Part shown: one piece after another, positions 29,640 through 39,521 of the stretch | Layout: the number at the start of each line of letters is the position of its first letter | Position numbering within the stretch: the first letter of the stretch is position 1 | Source: Saliterribacillus persicus | GTDB lineage: Bacteria; Bacillota; Bacilli; Bacillales; Amphibacillaceae | Assembly (NCBI RefSeq): GCF_003337485.1 | Contig: NZ_QPJJ01000006.1 | Coordinates: forward strand, 163,543-227,542 | Direction of reading: 5' to 3' | DNA length: 64,000 bases | Program-made: the position numbers and the translations under genes | Notes under the pieces: generated by a model | Database searches by the model: none | The model's input: only the letters and a program-made list of their open reading frames with translations | Told to the model about the DNA's origin: nothing

Positions 29640-31106
29640 TTATCGGTTATTTATTGCTTCTTCCGCAATTTTTTTATCATCAAAATCTATTACCTCATTA
29701 CCAATTATTTGATAAGTCTCATGGCCCTTTCCTGCAATAAGAATAATATCATTTTTTTTGGCTATTCTTACAGCTTCTTCAATAGCTTGCTTTCGATCTA
29801 TAATTACTTGATAATTGTCTGTCGTTAAATTACTAGTCATGTCTCTTAGTATATCTTCAGGTCTTTCACTTCGTGGATTATCAGATGTTAAAAAAGCAAT
29901 ATCCGCGTATGAGACAGCAGTTTGAGCCATTAAAGGACGTTTTGTGCGGTCACGATCTCCACCACAACCAACGACTACATATATCTTTCCTTTTTTAAAG
30001 CTATTAACCGTCTCCAATACATTTTTCAATGAATCAGGTGTATGAGCATAATCTACAATCACTCCAAAATTTTGACCAGAAAGAACTGGTTGAAAGCGTC
30101 CTTTAATTCCTTCTGAGTGTTCAATAGCTTCGATTATTGTAGGTAAAGAGATGCCTGCATAATAAGCGCTTGTTATAGAAGCTAAGATGTTATAAATACT
30201 AAATTTACCCATCAATTTACTTTTTACAGGAAATTCTCCTTCAGGTGTTTTTAGTTTAAATGATACACCTTGTGCATTAATTTGTGTCTCTGTAGCAGAA
30301 AAGGTTGCTTTTTTTTCAATGCCATAAGTAACGACAGGTTGAGCTGTAACCATTTTTAATTTGTTATATGTAGGATCATCTCGATTTAATATAGCTATTT
30401 TCTTATTTTGTGAATCATATCGATTTCCTAATTGCGAGAATAATAAACTTTTTGCATGTAAATAATCTTCCATTGTCTCATGATAATCCAAATGGTCCTG
30501 TGAAAAATTAGAGAAAACAGCTATATCAAAATCACAACCATGTACCCGGCCTATTGCTAAGGCATGAGAGGAGACCTCCATGACCGCAACATCAATTTTT
30601 TCATCTACCATTTTTTTAAAGCTTTGTTGAAGAAATAAGGCATCTGGTGTAGTGTTTTTTACTGGATACGCTTGATTGTTTATGCGCATTCCAACCGTAC
30701 CAATCACACCAGTTTTATACTTAGCATATTGGAAAATGTCGTCTAATAAATGAGAAATAGATGTTTTTCCATTTGTCCCAGTTACACCAATTAATTTCAG
30801 CTTTTGTGTTGGATTCATGTAAAAGGTATTACTTAAAAGGCTAAGTGCCCGAATGCTATCTTCTACATAAATGACGGGAATATCGGTAGCTACTTCTTTT
30901 TCAGCAACAATCGTAATTGCTCCATTTTGTGCTGCTTGGTCGACATAATCGTGTCCATCAACAGTAAAGCCGTCAATACAGACAAAAAGGTCCCCTTTAC
31001 TGATTTCTCTTGAATCCATTTGAATACCAGTTACTTCCACAGTTGAAAGATCATCATCAGTTTTATAATTAGGAAGTACACTAATGAGTTCGTGTAATTT
31101 TTTCAT
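29640..31106 (-). CDS. murE: UDP-MurNAc-L-Ala-D-Glu:meso-diaminopimelate ligase
   Basis: Adds the third residue of the stem peptide. The P-loop GVTGTNGKTS is at 107-116. The substrate-selecting motif reads DNPR (in LTSDNPRSERPED), which in this family marks meso-diaminopimelate rather than lysine specificity. The start at 31106 (MKKLHEL) is preferred over a GTG three codons upstream, which abuts the AAAGGA site; this gives 488 residues. Confidence 0.97.
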   Translation of the reverse strand: MKKLHELISVLPNYKTDDDLSTVEVTGIQMDSREISKGDLFVCIDGFTVDGHDYVDQAAQNGAITIVAEKEVATDIPVIYVEDSIRALSLLSNTFYMNPTQKLKLIGVTGTNGKTSISHLLDDIFQYAKYKTGVIGTVGMRINNQAYPVKNTTPDALFLQQSFKKMVDEKIDVAVMEVSSHALAIGRVHGCDFDIAVFSNFSQDHLDYHETMEDYLHAKSLLFSQLGNRYDSQNKKIAILNRDDPTYNKLKMVTAQPVVTYGIEKKATFSATETQINAQGVSFKLKTPEGEFPVKSKLMGKFSIYNILASITSAYYAGISLPTIIEAIEHSEGIKGRFQPVLSGQNFGVIVDYAHTPDSLKNVLETVNSFKKGKIYVVVGCGGDRDRTKRPLMAQTAVSYADIAFLTSDNPRSERPEDILRDMTSNLTTDNYQVIIDRKQAIEEAVRIAKKNDIILIAGKGHETYQIIGNEVIDFDDKKIAEEAINNR

Positions 31107-31220
31107 ACCTTGCACGTCCTTTATTTAAAATTAGCATTTATTAATGTGTCACGAATCATTTAAACATCGATATTAGTATAGCAAAAAAAAGGTAATTAAT
31201 CACCGAACGATTTTTAGATA

Positions 31221-33137
31221 TTATTTAACAAGAATTCGTATCTTACTATCCGGTGCAATTCTCTCCCCTGGTGAAGGTGCTTGCTCGATAACAGTATTTC
31301 CTTCCCCGACGACCTCTAAATCAAACGTATATAAATATTTTTGAAGTTTTTTTGTATTCATACCTATTAAATCAGGAGCCTCAACAAGCGCTTCCTCAGG
31401 CCATTGGTAGTCCTTTTCCAACCCTTTCTTAGACTTCTCAACTCCAAGAACTCTAAGGCTATCTTCTATAATATTACCAACAATCGGTGCTGCTACAACC
31501 CCACCGAATTGTACTGTGTTTTTGGGATTATCAACTGCAATATAAACAACTATCTCAGGATTATCAGCAGGAGCAAAACCAATGAAAGACACAATATGAT
31601 TATTTTCCATATAACGACCATTTTTCCCGACCTTTTGAGCAGTACCTGTTTTACCTCCAACTCGATATCCTTCGACAAATGCACTTCGTCCTGTCCCTTT
31701 TGCAACTACATGCTCTAGAGCATTTCTTACTTTTAAGGAAGTTTCTTTACTAATTACCTGTTGTTTTAATATAGGTTTATTTTCTTCTTTTTGTACATTA
31801 TCTTCATTTTTTTCTAGAGATTTCGCTATATATGGTTGATATAAATATCCTCCATTTACAGCAGCCGAAACTGCCATTACTTGCTGTATTGGAGTAACCG
31901 AAACACCTTGGCCAAATGAAGTTGTTGCTAGTTCTACCGGACCAACATTATCTAGTTGAAATAAAATACCATTCGATTCACCTTGTATATCTATGCCTGT
32001 CTTTTTTCCAAAACCAAAATTATCAATGTAGGAAAATAGTTTTTCTTTTCCAACTATACTACCTAATTGAACAAAACCGGGGTTACACGAATTTTGCACA
32101 ACTTCTAAATAAGTTTGATGCCCATGCCCACCACGCTTCCAGCAGTGCAGGGTGGTGCCATTAACATTAATATCACCATCATCAATATATTCATCCTCAT
32201 GTAAATCTACTAATCCCTCTTCAAGTGCAGCGGCAAGTGTTATTATTTTAAATGTAGAGCCAGGCTCATAGGTGCTCCATATCGGAAGATTTCGATTATA
32301 TATTTGAGGCTCAACTTCCCTATAATTCTCCGGGTCAAAACTAGGACGTGAAGCCATACCAAGAATTTCACCTGTATTTGGGTTTACAGCAATACCTAAC
32401 GCTCCATCTGGTGCATAGAGCGCTTCTGCCTCATCGAGTTCTCTTTCTATAATAGTCTGGACTCTCGCATCTATTGTTAGCTGTAGCGTTCCACCATCTA
32501 TTGGGGCCTTATAATGATCAGGATTGTTCAAGATTTTTTTTCCTTTAGCATCTGCAACAAAAGACAGACTACCTTTCTTTCCGCTTAAAAAATCATCATA
32601 AAATACTTCTAACCCTGTCAAGCCTTGGTTGTCGATACCACTAAACCCAATCACATGGGATAAAAATTCACCATAAGGATAATGTCGCTTAAAGTCTCCC
32701 GCGATATACACGCCTTCATGATTTTGTAATTGTATTGCTGTTGCCTTTTGGTCAGAAATTTTTCTTCCTTGCGGGTGAAGTCTTACTATACTTTCATTTT
32801 TTGTAATTTGCTCTAATACTGCTTTCTCTTCCATTTCTAAAATACTTGCTAATGATTTTGCTACTTGATCCGAATCTTTAATTTGTCTAGGTACAACCAT
32901 GACCGATGGAGCTGAAATATTCTCAGCAAGTATTTCTCCATTTCGATCAATAATTTTCCCTCTATTTGGTTCAAATACGATATCTCTACTCCACGAATCT
33001 AAAGCTTTAGAAGATAAAAAGTCTCCTAAAAAGAATTGAACATAGCCTAATCGGATCGTGATCACACATGCAATGATAAAAAAAACAAAAAACACAGTGA
33101 TTATTCGTTTTTTAACAAACATAAAAGAAACACGCAT
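31221..33137 (-). CDS. spoVD: Stage V sporulation protein D, cortex-specific class B penicillin-binding protein
   Basis: Transpeptidase partner of SpoVE in cortex synthesis. The 638-residue protein has one N-terminal membrane helix (10-28), a dimerisation domain, and the transpeptidase domain with Ser294-Thr-Phe-Lys297, Ser350-Cys-Asn352 and KTGTAQ. One PASTA domain closes the C-terminus (about 575-638). WKRGGHGHQTYLEVVQNSCNPG is nearly the SpoVD sequence of B. subtilis, which separates it from PbpB. The start follows AAAGGAG. Confidence 0.97.
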   Translation of the reverse strand: MRVSFMFVKKRIITVFFVFFIIACVITIRLGYVQFFLGDFLSSKALDSWSRDIVFEPNRGKIIDRNGEILAENISAPSVMVVPRQIKDSDQVAKSLASILEMEEKAVLEQITKNESIVRLHPQGRKISDQKATAIQLQNHEGVYIAGDFKRHYPYGEFLSHVIGFSGIDNQGLTGLEVFYDDFLSGKKGSLSFVADAKGKKILNNPDHYKAPIDGGTLQLTIDARVQTIIERELDEAEALYAPDGALGIAVNPNTGEILGMASRPSFDPENYREVEPQIYNRNLPIWSTYEPGSTFKIITLAAALEEGLVDLHEDEYIDDGDINVNGTTLHCWKRGGHGHQTYLEVVQNSCNPGFVQLGSIVGKEKLFSYIDNFGFGKKTGIDIQGESNGILFQLDNVGPVELATTSFGQGVSVTPIQQVMAVSAAVNGGYLYQPYIAKSLEKNEDNVQKEENKPILKQQVISKETSLKVRNALEHVVAKGTGRSAFVEGYRVGGKTGTAQKVGKNGRYMENNHIVSFIGFAPADNPEIVVYIAVDNPKNTVQFGGVVAAPIVGNIIEDSLRVLGVEKSKKGLEKDYQWPEEALVEAPDLIGMNTKKLQKYLYTFDLEVVGEGNTVIEQAPSPGERIAPDSKIRILVK

Positions 33138-33178
33138 GTCTCAGACATCTCCTTTTTCATTGGACATGCTTCAATATA

Positions 33179-33184
33179 TGTATG
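33179..33184 (-). promoter_or_regulatory. Possible sigma-E -10 element before spoVD
   Basis: In the 83-base pbpB-spoVD gap the reverse strand reads CATACATA, close to the sigma-E -10 (CATACA-T). No good -35 is visible at the right distance. spoVD is a mother-cell gene in B. subtilis, so a sigma-E promoter is expected here. Confidence 0.35.
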
Positions 33185-33220
33185 CTAAAAACTGAATAGA
33201 ACACTGTGCCTTTCATCTAA

Positions 33221-35434
33221 TTAATCCTCTACTTGCTCTTCTGCATTTTCTTTTTCTTCTTCTGCTTCCGTTTCTTCTAAAAGTGCTTCTTCTTTTGTCT
33301 GCAATTCTACCATCAGATAATCACCAGCTTTGATTGCTCTACCTTTTTCAATACTTTGCGCATCTACAAATCCATTCCCGATCCATTCCAAATCTAAGTC
33401 AATTAATTCAGATAATGCTAAAACATCACGAAGTGCCCAACCACTAATATCAGGCATTGTTGGTTCATTTGTAATAATAAATATTCGTTGGTTTGGGGTG
33501 ATTTCTTCCCCTGCTTCCACGCTTACCTTTTCAATCTTATCGCCGTTACCAATTACAGTAGGTGAGATTCCACTTTCTTTTAACCGTTCTACTAGTTGAG
33601 TAGTTGATTTATTTGACCATGATGGAAAATCAATAGCACTTACTGAAGGAATATCTTCCTTATCAGGTTCAATATTTAAATATCTCAGACTATTTTCCAT
33701 TACATTTTTAAATATATAGGAAACAGGAGCAGATCCTGATTCTGTTGGCTCTAATTTTGGTTGCTTGACCGCAATATACATGATTAATTGAGGATCATCT
33801 ACTGGTGCCATTCCTAAAAAGGAAAAAACATAATTATTACGTCCTGTCATATATCCAGGGTTTTCGGGGTCTGGTATTTCAGCGGTACCAGTTTTTCCTG
33901 CAACCGTATAATCCTGCAAATTATATATATTGTATCCTGTTCCTTTTTTGGAAGTGATAACAGTTTCTAATATATTACGCGTTTCCTCAGCAGTCTTGTC
34001 TGATATAGGTTGACCAACTATTTCAGGTGCTTGTAAAGAAATAGTTTCCCCTGTAGAAGAATCTTTTGTTTCTTTAACTACAAATGGTTGTACCATTTGT
34101 CCATGATTTGCAACTGCTGAAGCTGCTTTTACTAGTTGAATAGGAGTCACAGTGGATCCTTGTCCAAAAGAAGCTGTCACTTTTTCAATGCCATAATCAT
34201 AAAGAATCGTTCCTGGCACTTCACCAGGTAGATCAATATTTGAAGGTTGATCAAAATTAAAATCTTGAAGATAATCAAAGAAACGATCAGGTCCAATTTT
34301 GTCATAGGCAAGTTTAGCCGCTGCAACATTGGATGAGCGCTGGATCCCCTCCATAAATGTAATAGAATCCCAACCTCTTTTATTATGGTCACGTATAGTA
34401 TTACTTCCTATTTTATAACTCCCAGATTTATAATATTCATTTTCATTCCAGACTCCTTCTTCAATAGCAGCCGCAAGCGTGAAGATTTTCATAGTGGAAC
34501 CTGGTTCAAATGGAGTAGAGATGGCATCATTATACCAGTTTTCAACATTTGATAAATCATTAGGATTGAAATTTGGCCTGTTACTCATCGCTAAAATTTC
34601 ACCTGTTTTAGGATCCATCACAATTGCAGTCATCCTGCTTGGTTCATATTGTTCATCAACCTCTGACATAGAATCCTCTAATAATGTTTGGATTTTCTGA
34701 TCAAGGGTTAGTACTACGTCGTCGCCATTTTCTGGTTCATTTATAATTTCTTTTGGATCTAAAAGTTTTACATTGAATTTATCCCTTTGATAAGAGATGG
34801 AACCATTTACACCATTTAAAAGGTCATTATACTGATTTTCTATTCCACTAATTCCTTCAATTTTTTCTTCATTTTTTTGTGTCAAACCAATAATACTTGA
34901 TGCAAATCGGCCATTAGGGTAAAAGCGTATTGGCTCTTCAGTGAAATTAATACCAGGCAAATTTAAATTTTCGATTTCTTCTTTTTGTTTTTGTGTTAAT
35001 TCTCTTGCACCTGCACCAAATTCAACCTGAAACCGTTCGTCACGAATCCCTTCTTCTATCCTTTTTTGTATCTCTGCTGCATCTATCTCTAAAATTGGAG
35101 AAAGTTTTTCAGCAGTCAATTGAGCGTTCTTTACATGCTTAGGATTTTCCTCGTGTGTTGTAAAAGTTTCATCTACAATCGCGTATAGCCTATAGACAAC
35201 ATGTTCTTCTGCTACAGGCATTAAATTACGATCAAAAATAGTTCCTCTTTCAGCACTAATTTGATACGAATTCGTTCTTTTTTCATCAGCAAAAGATTGC
35301 AAGGATATCCCTGCAACCTCTCCCGTAGCTTGTATATATAGAAATCTACCTGTAATCACAAGAAAAACAATGGAAAAAAATGCGATCCAAAAAATACTCA
35401 TGCGATGGGTTGTTTTATTTTTCAATGTGTCCAC
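33221..35434 (-). CDS. pbpB: Penicillin-binding protein 2B, septal class B transpeptidase
   Basis: Essential septal transpeptidase (FtsI homologue) acting with FtsW. Of 737 residues, the membrane helix is at 12-34, the dimerisation domain about 50-230, and the transpeptidase domain has Ser313-Thr-Met-Lys316, Ser367-Ser-Asn369 and Lys514-Thr-Gly516. Two PASTA domains follow (about 590-715). It ends in a strongly acidic tail of about 25 residues, mostly Glu. FtsL ends five bases upstream. Confidence 0.97.
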   Translation of the reverse strand: MDTLKNKTTHRMSIFWIAFFSIVFLVITGRFLYIQATGEVAGISLQSFADEKRTNSYQISAERGTIFDRNLMPVAEEHVVYRLYAIVDETFTTHEENPKHVKNAQLTAEKLSPILEIDAAEIQKRIEEGIRDERFQVEFGAGARELTQKQKEEIENLNLPGINFTEEPIRFYPNGRFASSIIGLTQKNEEKIEGISGIENQYNDLLNGVNGSISYQRDKFNVKLLDPKEIINEPENGDDVVLTLDQKIQTLLEDSMSEVDEQYEPSRMTAIVMDPKTGEILAMSNRPNFNPNDLSNVENWYNDAISTPFEPGSTMKIFTLAAAIEEGVWNENEYYKSGSYKIGSNTIRDHNKRGWDSITFMEGIQRSSNVAAAKLAYDKIGPDRFFDYLQDFNFDQPSNIDLPGEVPGTILYDYGIEKVTASFGQGSTVTPIQLVKAASAVANHGQMVQPFVVKETKDSSTGETISLQAPEIVGQPISDKTAEETRNILETVITSKKGTGYNIYNLQDYTVAGKTGTAEIPDPENPGYMTGRNNYVFSFLGMAPVDDPQLIMYIAVKQPKLEPTESGSAPVSYIFKNVMENSLRYLNIEPDKEDIPSVSAIDFPSWSNKSTTQLVERLKESGISPTVIGNGDKIEKVSVEAGEEITPNQRIFIITNEPTMPDISGWALRDVLALSELIDLDLEWIGNGFVDAQSIEKGRAIKAGDYLMVELQTKEEALLEETEAEEEKENAEEQVED

Positions 35435-35439
35435 ACCCT

Positions 35440-35820
35440 TTAATTCATGCTAATCTCTGAAGCTTGCTTCACACGGGTATTTTTAATTTTTAAACCATGT
35501 TCCTTAGCAAAGGAAACAATTCTATCAGGCTGACTTAGTTCCTTTACTTTATAATTTAAATTTGCGACGTTCGTTTCTTGTGTTTCAACATTTGACTCCA
35601 ACTTTTGAACCTGTCGATTTAATTGGTCCGTTTGTGAACTGAAGGTAATAATGTATAAACAAGCGATAATCGCTGTTACTGCAAATATACAATACATGAA
35701 TTTTTCTCCCGTTGTAATCCATTTCTTATGTACCCGAACTTTCCTTTTTACAACTTTTCTATTCGGTTCATAAACTCGTTCGTGTTGATGTTGCCATTCT
35801 CTTGCATTGTTTGCACTCAT
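35440..35820 (-). CDS. ftsL: Cell division protein FtsL
   Basis: Bitopic divisome protein of 126 residues: basic cytoplasmic part (1-35), one membrane helix (about 38-57) and an extracellular leucine-zipper-like coiled coil (about 62-100; TDQLNRQVQKLESNVETQ). It pairs with DivIC and DivIB and supports PbpB. The start overlaps the rsmH stop by one base. Identification rests on architecture and position, as FtsL sequence is poorly conserved. Confidence 0.93.
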   Translation of the reverse strand: MSANNAREWQHQHERVYEPNRKVVKRKVRVHKKWITTGEKFMYCIFAVTAIIACLYIITFSSQTDQLNRQVQKLESNVETQETNVANLNYKVKELSQPDRIVSFAKEHGLKIKNTRVKQASEISMN

Positions 35821-36797
35821 TATTTTTCACGCCCTTCATCAAAATAAAATTCTTGCTTCCAATCTTTCACTTTTTCCACAATTCTTAGCTTAGCTGATCG
35901 TGAGCGACGATTTTCATCCAATTCCATTTCATTTGCTATAATTGGTTTTTTTGTAATCTGTTTAAAAGGTGGTTCAAATTCTTTTGGTATTACAGGAATA
36001 TTCCTAGGTAATGGTGGCACTGTGCTCCATTTTTTGAATGCCTGCTTACATATTCTGTCCTCTAAGGAATGAAAAGTTATAACCGCAATTCGACCACCAA
36101 CATCAACAATTTCTGCCGCTTGATTCAATGCTTGATGAAATGTTCTTAGTTCATCATTAACGGCAATTCTAATCGCTTGGAAAATTCTTTTGGCAGGATG
36201 TCCGCCTTTTCTCCGTGCTGGCGCTGGAATTGCTTCCTTAATAATATCTACTAGCTCAAAAGTGGTAAGTATCTCTTTTACCTTTCGACGAGATTCTATT
36301 TTTCTTGCAATTTGTTTGGAGAATTTCTCCTCCCCATATCGAAAAAATATTTTTACAAGATCTTCAAAAGACCATTCATTAACGACATGATATGCTGAAA
36401 GTACTTGTTCATTATTCATTCGCATATCTAAAGGAGCATCTTGCTGATAGCTAAACCCTCGTTCACTTTCATCTAATTGTGGGGATGAAACTCCAAGATC
36501 GAATAGTATTCCATTCACAGACTCGACATTGAGCTCATTTATCTTTTCTTTTAAATAAACAAAATTTGATGAAATAAAGGTGATTTTAGAAGCATGCTCA
36601 GCTAATCTTTCTTTAGACGCGTCGATCGCCTTTTGATCTTGGTCAAAAGCAATTAATTTTCCGTCTTGACCTAACGATTCAACGATTAATTGGGAATGTC
36701 CACCACCGCCGAGAGTACAATCAATGTATGTACCATTTTCTTTTATATCCAAACCTTCCACAGACTCTTTAGCTAATACTGTATAATGCTCAAACAC
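35820..36797 (-). CDS. rsmH: 16S rRNA (cytosine1402-N4)-methyltransferase
   Basis: SAM-dependent methyltransferase modifying C1402 of 16S rRNA, formerly MraW. The 325-residue protein starts with [12 protein letters not shown] and has the SAM motif [33 protein letters not shown] and [15 protein letters not shown]. Second gene of the cluster after mraZ. Confidence 0.98.
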   Translation of the reverse strand: MFEHYTVLAKESVEGLDIKENGTYIDCTLGGGGHSQLIVESLGQDGKLIAFDQDQKAIDASKERLAEHASKITFISSNFVYLKEKINELNVESVNGILFDLGVSSPQLDESERGFSYQQDAPLDMRMNNEQVLSAYHVVNEWSFEDLVKIFFRYGEEKFSKQIARKIESRRKVKEILTTFELVDIIKEAIPAPARRKGGHPAKRIFQAIRIAVNDELRTFHQALNQAAEIVDVGGRIAVITFHSLEDRICKQAFKKWSTVPPLPRNIPVIPKEFEPPFKQITKKPIIANEMELDENRRSRSAKLRIVEKVKDWKQEFYFDEGREK

Positions 36798-36827
36798 ACT
36801 ATTTCACCTCCATCTTTTATCAAATCA

Positions 36828-37259
36828 TTAAAAATCGATCTCCATCATATTCTCTGCAATTTCAGCAAATGATTCTTCAGAAACTTCCACATAATCATTC
36901 CATTTATCTTTAGACCATATTTCTATACGATTTGAAACGCCGATAACCACACATTCTTTCTCCATGGTTGCATATGTTCGAAGTGATGACGGTATATTTA
37001 TTCTCCCCTGCTTGTCCACTTCGCATTCAACTGCTCCAGAAAAGAAAAAACGGGTGAAAGCGCGTGCATCTTTTTTTGTCATAGGTAATTTCTTTAATTT
37101 TTCTTCGAGTACGTGCCACTCATCCATTGGGTATGCAAATAAACATTGATCAAGTCCACGCGTAATAACAAAGGTGTCACCGAGGTCTTCTCGAAACTTA
37201 GCAGGTACAATAATGCGACCCTTTGTATCAATATTATGTTGATATTCACCCATGAACAT
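36828..37259 (-). CDS. mraZ: MraZ transcriptional regulator
   Basis: DNA-binding AbrB-like regulator of the dcw cluster. The start at 37259 gives [16 protein letters not shown] and 143 residues, the B. subtilis length; the frame runs 15 codons further upstream through the repeat-bearing promoter region. Two SpoVT/AbrB-like repeats are readable, [14 protein letters not shown] and [13 protein letters not shown]. MraZ proteins in other bacteria repress their own promoter. Confidence 0.96.
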   Translation of the reverse strand: MFMGEYQHNIDTKGRIIVPAKFREDLGDTFVITRGLDQCLFAYPMDEWHVLEEKLKKLPMTKKDARAFTRFFFSGAVECEVDKQGRINIPSSLRTYATMEKECVVIGVSNRIEIWSKDKWNDYVEVSEESFAEIAENMMEIDF

Positions 37260-37267
37260 GACATGCA

Positions 37268-37317
37268 CCCCACTTTCTATGATCATAATACCACAATCCC
37301 CCACTTTCCACCACCAA
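37268..37317 (-). promoter_or_regulatory. Candidate MraZ operator and dcw promoter
   Basis: On the reverse strand GAAAGTGGGG occurs twice in the same direction (37268-37277 and 37299-37308), and the upstream part reads TTGGTGGTGGAAAGTGGGGGATTGTGG, a run of GTGG units. Between them lies a -10 candidate TATTAT (37285-37290). MraZ binds short direct repeats with a TGGG/GTGG core in E. coli and mycoplasmas, so this looks like an autoregulatory site. Confidence 0.55.
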
Positions 37318-37329
37318 TATTTGAAAAAT

Positions 37330-37358
37330 AAAAAAACATGGCTCTTTAGCCATGCTTT
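37330..37358 (-). terminator. Rho-independent terminator after bshC
   Basis: GCATGGCT, loop AAAG, AGCCATG then six T residues on the reverse strand. It separates bshC from the dcw cluster transcript. Confidence 0.85.
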
Positions 37359-37398
37359 TCATTAGGTTATTGGGTTTTCATTTGGTATCCATCAAAAT

Positions 37399-39021
37399 TT
37401 ATAAAAAGGCGACATAATGCTCCGCTTCATAATCGTAATCCTGATTTACTAATTCCTCTAACCATGAATCACCATATTTATTTAGAAAATAAAATATATT
37501 AAAACATCTTTCTTGTAAACCATCATATGGATGCAGTCTCTCACCAACTAGATCAAATGCCTTGATTGGTATCTGATATTTATCGCGTAGAGCTGCTTCC
37601 ATTTTTTTCTGCAAGAAATCTAGATTGTCATTCAAATGCTCTAGGTTTTTTTCAGCTAAAGTACCCATATCTGCTCTTAGATCTTTTGCTACTTCTCGAA
37701 CTGGTTGATGAATGCGATCTAGCGACTGCTTAACTTGCTCCACCATTTCCCCTATTGGAGGATCTTGCTGGGTTTGTAACCAATTTAACTTAAAAGCAGA
37801 CGTACCACTTCTTACCACATCAGTTACGTTAAATTGATAGGTAGTTAATATTTTATTTACCTGTTCGTCTATAAGCGAAATGGAAACCCTAGGTAACACT
37901 GGTGGCATTTTCAAGTCAAATGCTTGAAAAGCAGGCTTTAAAATAGACCAATATGCAACTTCACTTGGTCCACCTAAAAACACTAGTGTGGGAAACAAAC
38001 ATTCTTGCATAAGTGGTCTCGTGACCACATTATTACTTAATAGCTCAGGGTTATTTTTAGCAATATCCAAAAGTTCCTGGGTAGAAAAACTACATTCACC
38101 TTGTTTTCCTAACCAGTTTTCACCATCTCTTACTAATAATACTCTTTCTCCATTCAAATGATAAAATAAATGACCATCATCTTTATCAACCTCAACGGAA
38201 ACATTATACCCACTATTTTGCATTCTCTGAAATGCATGAAAAACTCCATTTGATATTTTAGGTTGATGCTTAATTATTTTTGTGAAAAATGAACTTTCCA
38301 TTTTTCTAATTGCAGGAGAACCAGAATCCACTAGCACAAGGCCATCTTTTTGAAATAGCCTGGTAATAATCCTCGCAAAAAAATCAGCATAGGTTTCAGA
38401 ATCTTTCAAGGCATCTTCAGCTAGTTTATAAAAATCCTTCGTATATGCAGTTTCTTCAAAAGTATAAAAAACTTCTTTTAACCATCGTCTCGCATAGTCT
38501 TGATCTATAGGACAGCTAGAAACAGGCTTTTTTTCAAAAAATGGCTGGTTAATCTTATGCTTTTTTAAATGATTGCCTTTTTCAATATAAATATGATTAA
38601 TTTCTTCAAAATCATGATCCTCTCCTGCTATCCAAAAAACAGGAATTACAGGTATATTCAACTCTTTCGTTTGCTTTTTAGCCAGTTGAATAATGGAAAT
38701 AATTTTATGTATAGTATAAAGCGGTCCAGAAAGAAGTCCAGCTTGTTGACCACCTATTACGACCAGACTGTTTTCTTTTTCAAGAAGGTTAATATTACTT
38801 AGTGTTTCTGCACCTGCACCCCATGCTTCATTTAATGTTCTTAAAGTATTGACTAAAGATGCGCGGTCAAAATTTCTTTCTCTTATGTCCTTTACACGTT
38901 GCTTAAAACAATTTTCTTGATAGGGAAAATAATCAAAATTATTATATAAATGTTCATTTCCATTTAGGTAATCTTTTAGAAATTTAGATCTTGCTTCTAT
39001 ATTAATGGGTTCGACACGCAT
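37399..39021 (-). CDS. bshC: Bacillithiol biosynthesis cysteine-adding enzyme BshC
   Basis: Proposed last step of bacillithiol synthesis: adds cysteine to GlcN-malate. The 540-residue protein has the family stretch VVIGGQQAGLLSGPLYTIHK near residue 90, FWIAGEDHDFEEINH near 150 and a coiled-coil region near 430-480. Its location just upstream of mraZ is that of B. subtilis yllA. bshA and bshB are not in the window. Confidence 0.95.
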   Translation of the reverse strand: MRVEPINIEARSKFLKDYLNGNEHLYNNFDYFPYQENCFKQRVKDIRERNFDRASLVNTLRTLNEAWGAGAETLSNINLLEKENSLVVIGGQQAGLLSGPLYTIHKIISIIQLAKKQTKELNIPVIPVFWIAGEDHDFEEINHIYIEKGNHLKKHKINQPFFEKKPVSSCPIDQDYARRWLKEVFYTFEETAYTKDFYKLAEDALKDSETYADFFARIITRLFQKDGLVLVDSGSPAIRKMESSFFTKIIKHQPKISNGVFHAFQRMQNSGYNVSVEVDKDDGHLFYHLNGERVLLVRDGENWLGKQGECSFSTQELLDIAKNNPELLSNNVVTRPLMQECLFPTLVFLGGPSEVAYWSILKPAFQAFDLKMPPVLPRVSISLIDEQVNKILTTYQFNVTDVVRSGTSAFKLNWLQTQQDPPIGEMVEQVKQSLDRIHQPVREVAKDLRADMGTLAEKNLEHLNDNLDFLQKKMEAALRDKYQIPIKAFDLVGERLHPYDGLQERCFNIFYFLNKYGDSWLEELVNQDYDYEAEHYVAFL

Positions 39022-39106
39022 CGATGACCTGCTCCTTTATTTCTTAGTAGACTATTTAGTTCATATGTATTTTACATAATTAGAAGTGGAAACGCACACA
39101 ATCTGT

Positions 39107-39490
39107 TTATAAATTTTGTATTAGGTATAGAATAATTCCATAAATAATTAAAATAAAATACAAAACGAAAAATAACAGGAAGCAGGTTTTCCAAAAAGGT
39201 TTCCAAACTCTTCTTAAAATAACTTCTGTCTTCGTTTTCCACTGTACAATTAAAAATAGTATAAACAGAAGAATTAAAATAATAATAATAATTCCAATAT
39301 ATGACTTCTCAAAAATAATATAGCATGCAATCGAAACAGAGAAAATATAAAGAATCGTGGTCCAATCTGTTGCAAAATGAATAGCCTTCCACTTTTTATT
39401 AAATTTTAATTTTCCAATATAATATAAGACAATTGTTATGATAAGTGGAAATGTTAAAATAAATGCTAATAGATATGCTAGTAAATTCAT
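39107..39490 (-). CDS. DUF3397 family membrane protein
   Basis: A 127-residue protein with four predicted membrane helices and a basic loop (QWKTKTEVILRRVWKPFWK). The pattern fits DUF3397, a small membrane family of Bacillaceae often found next to bshC. No function is known. A purine-rich AGGAGTGA lies upstream but at long spacing (about 14 bases). Confidence 0.7.
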   Translation of the reverse strand: MNLLAYLLAFILTFPLIITIVLYYIGKLKFNKKWKAIHFATDWTTILYIFSVSIACYIIFEKSYIGIIIIILILLFILFLIVQWKTKTEVILRRVWKPFWKTCFLLFFVLYFILIIYGIILYLIQNL

Positions 39491-39521
39491 TGGTTTATTA
39501 AGTCACTCCTATAAAGTAGTT

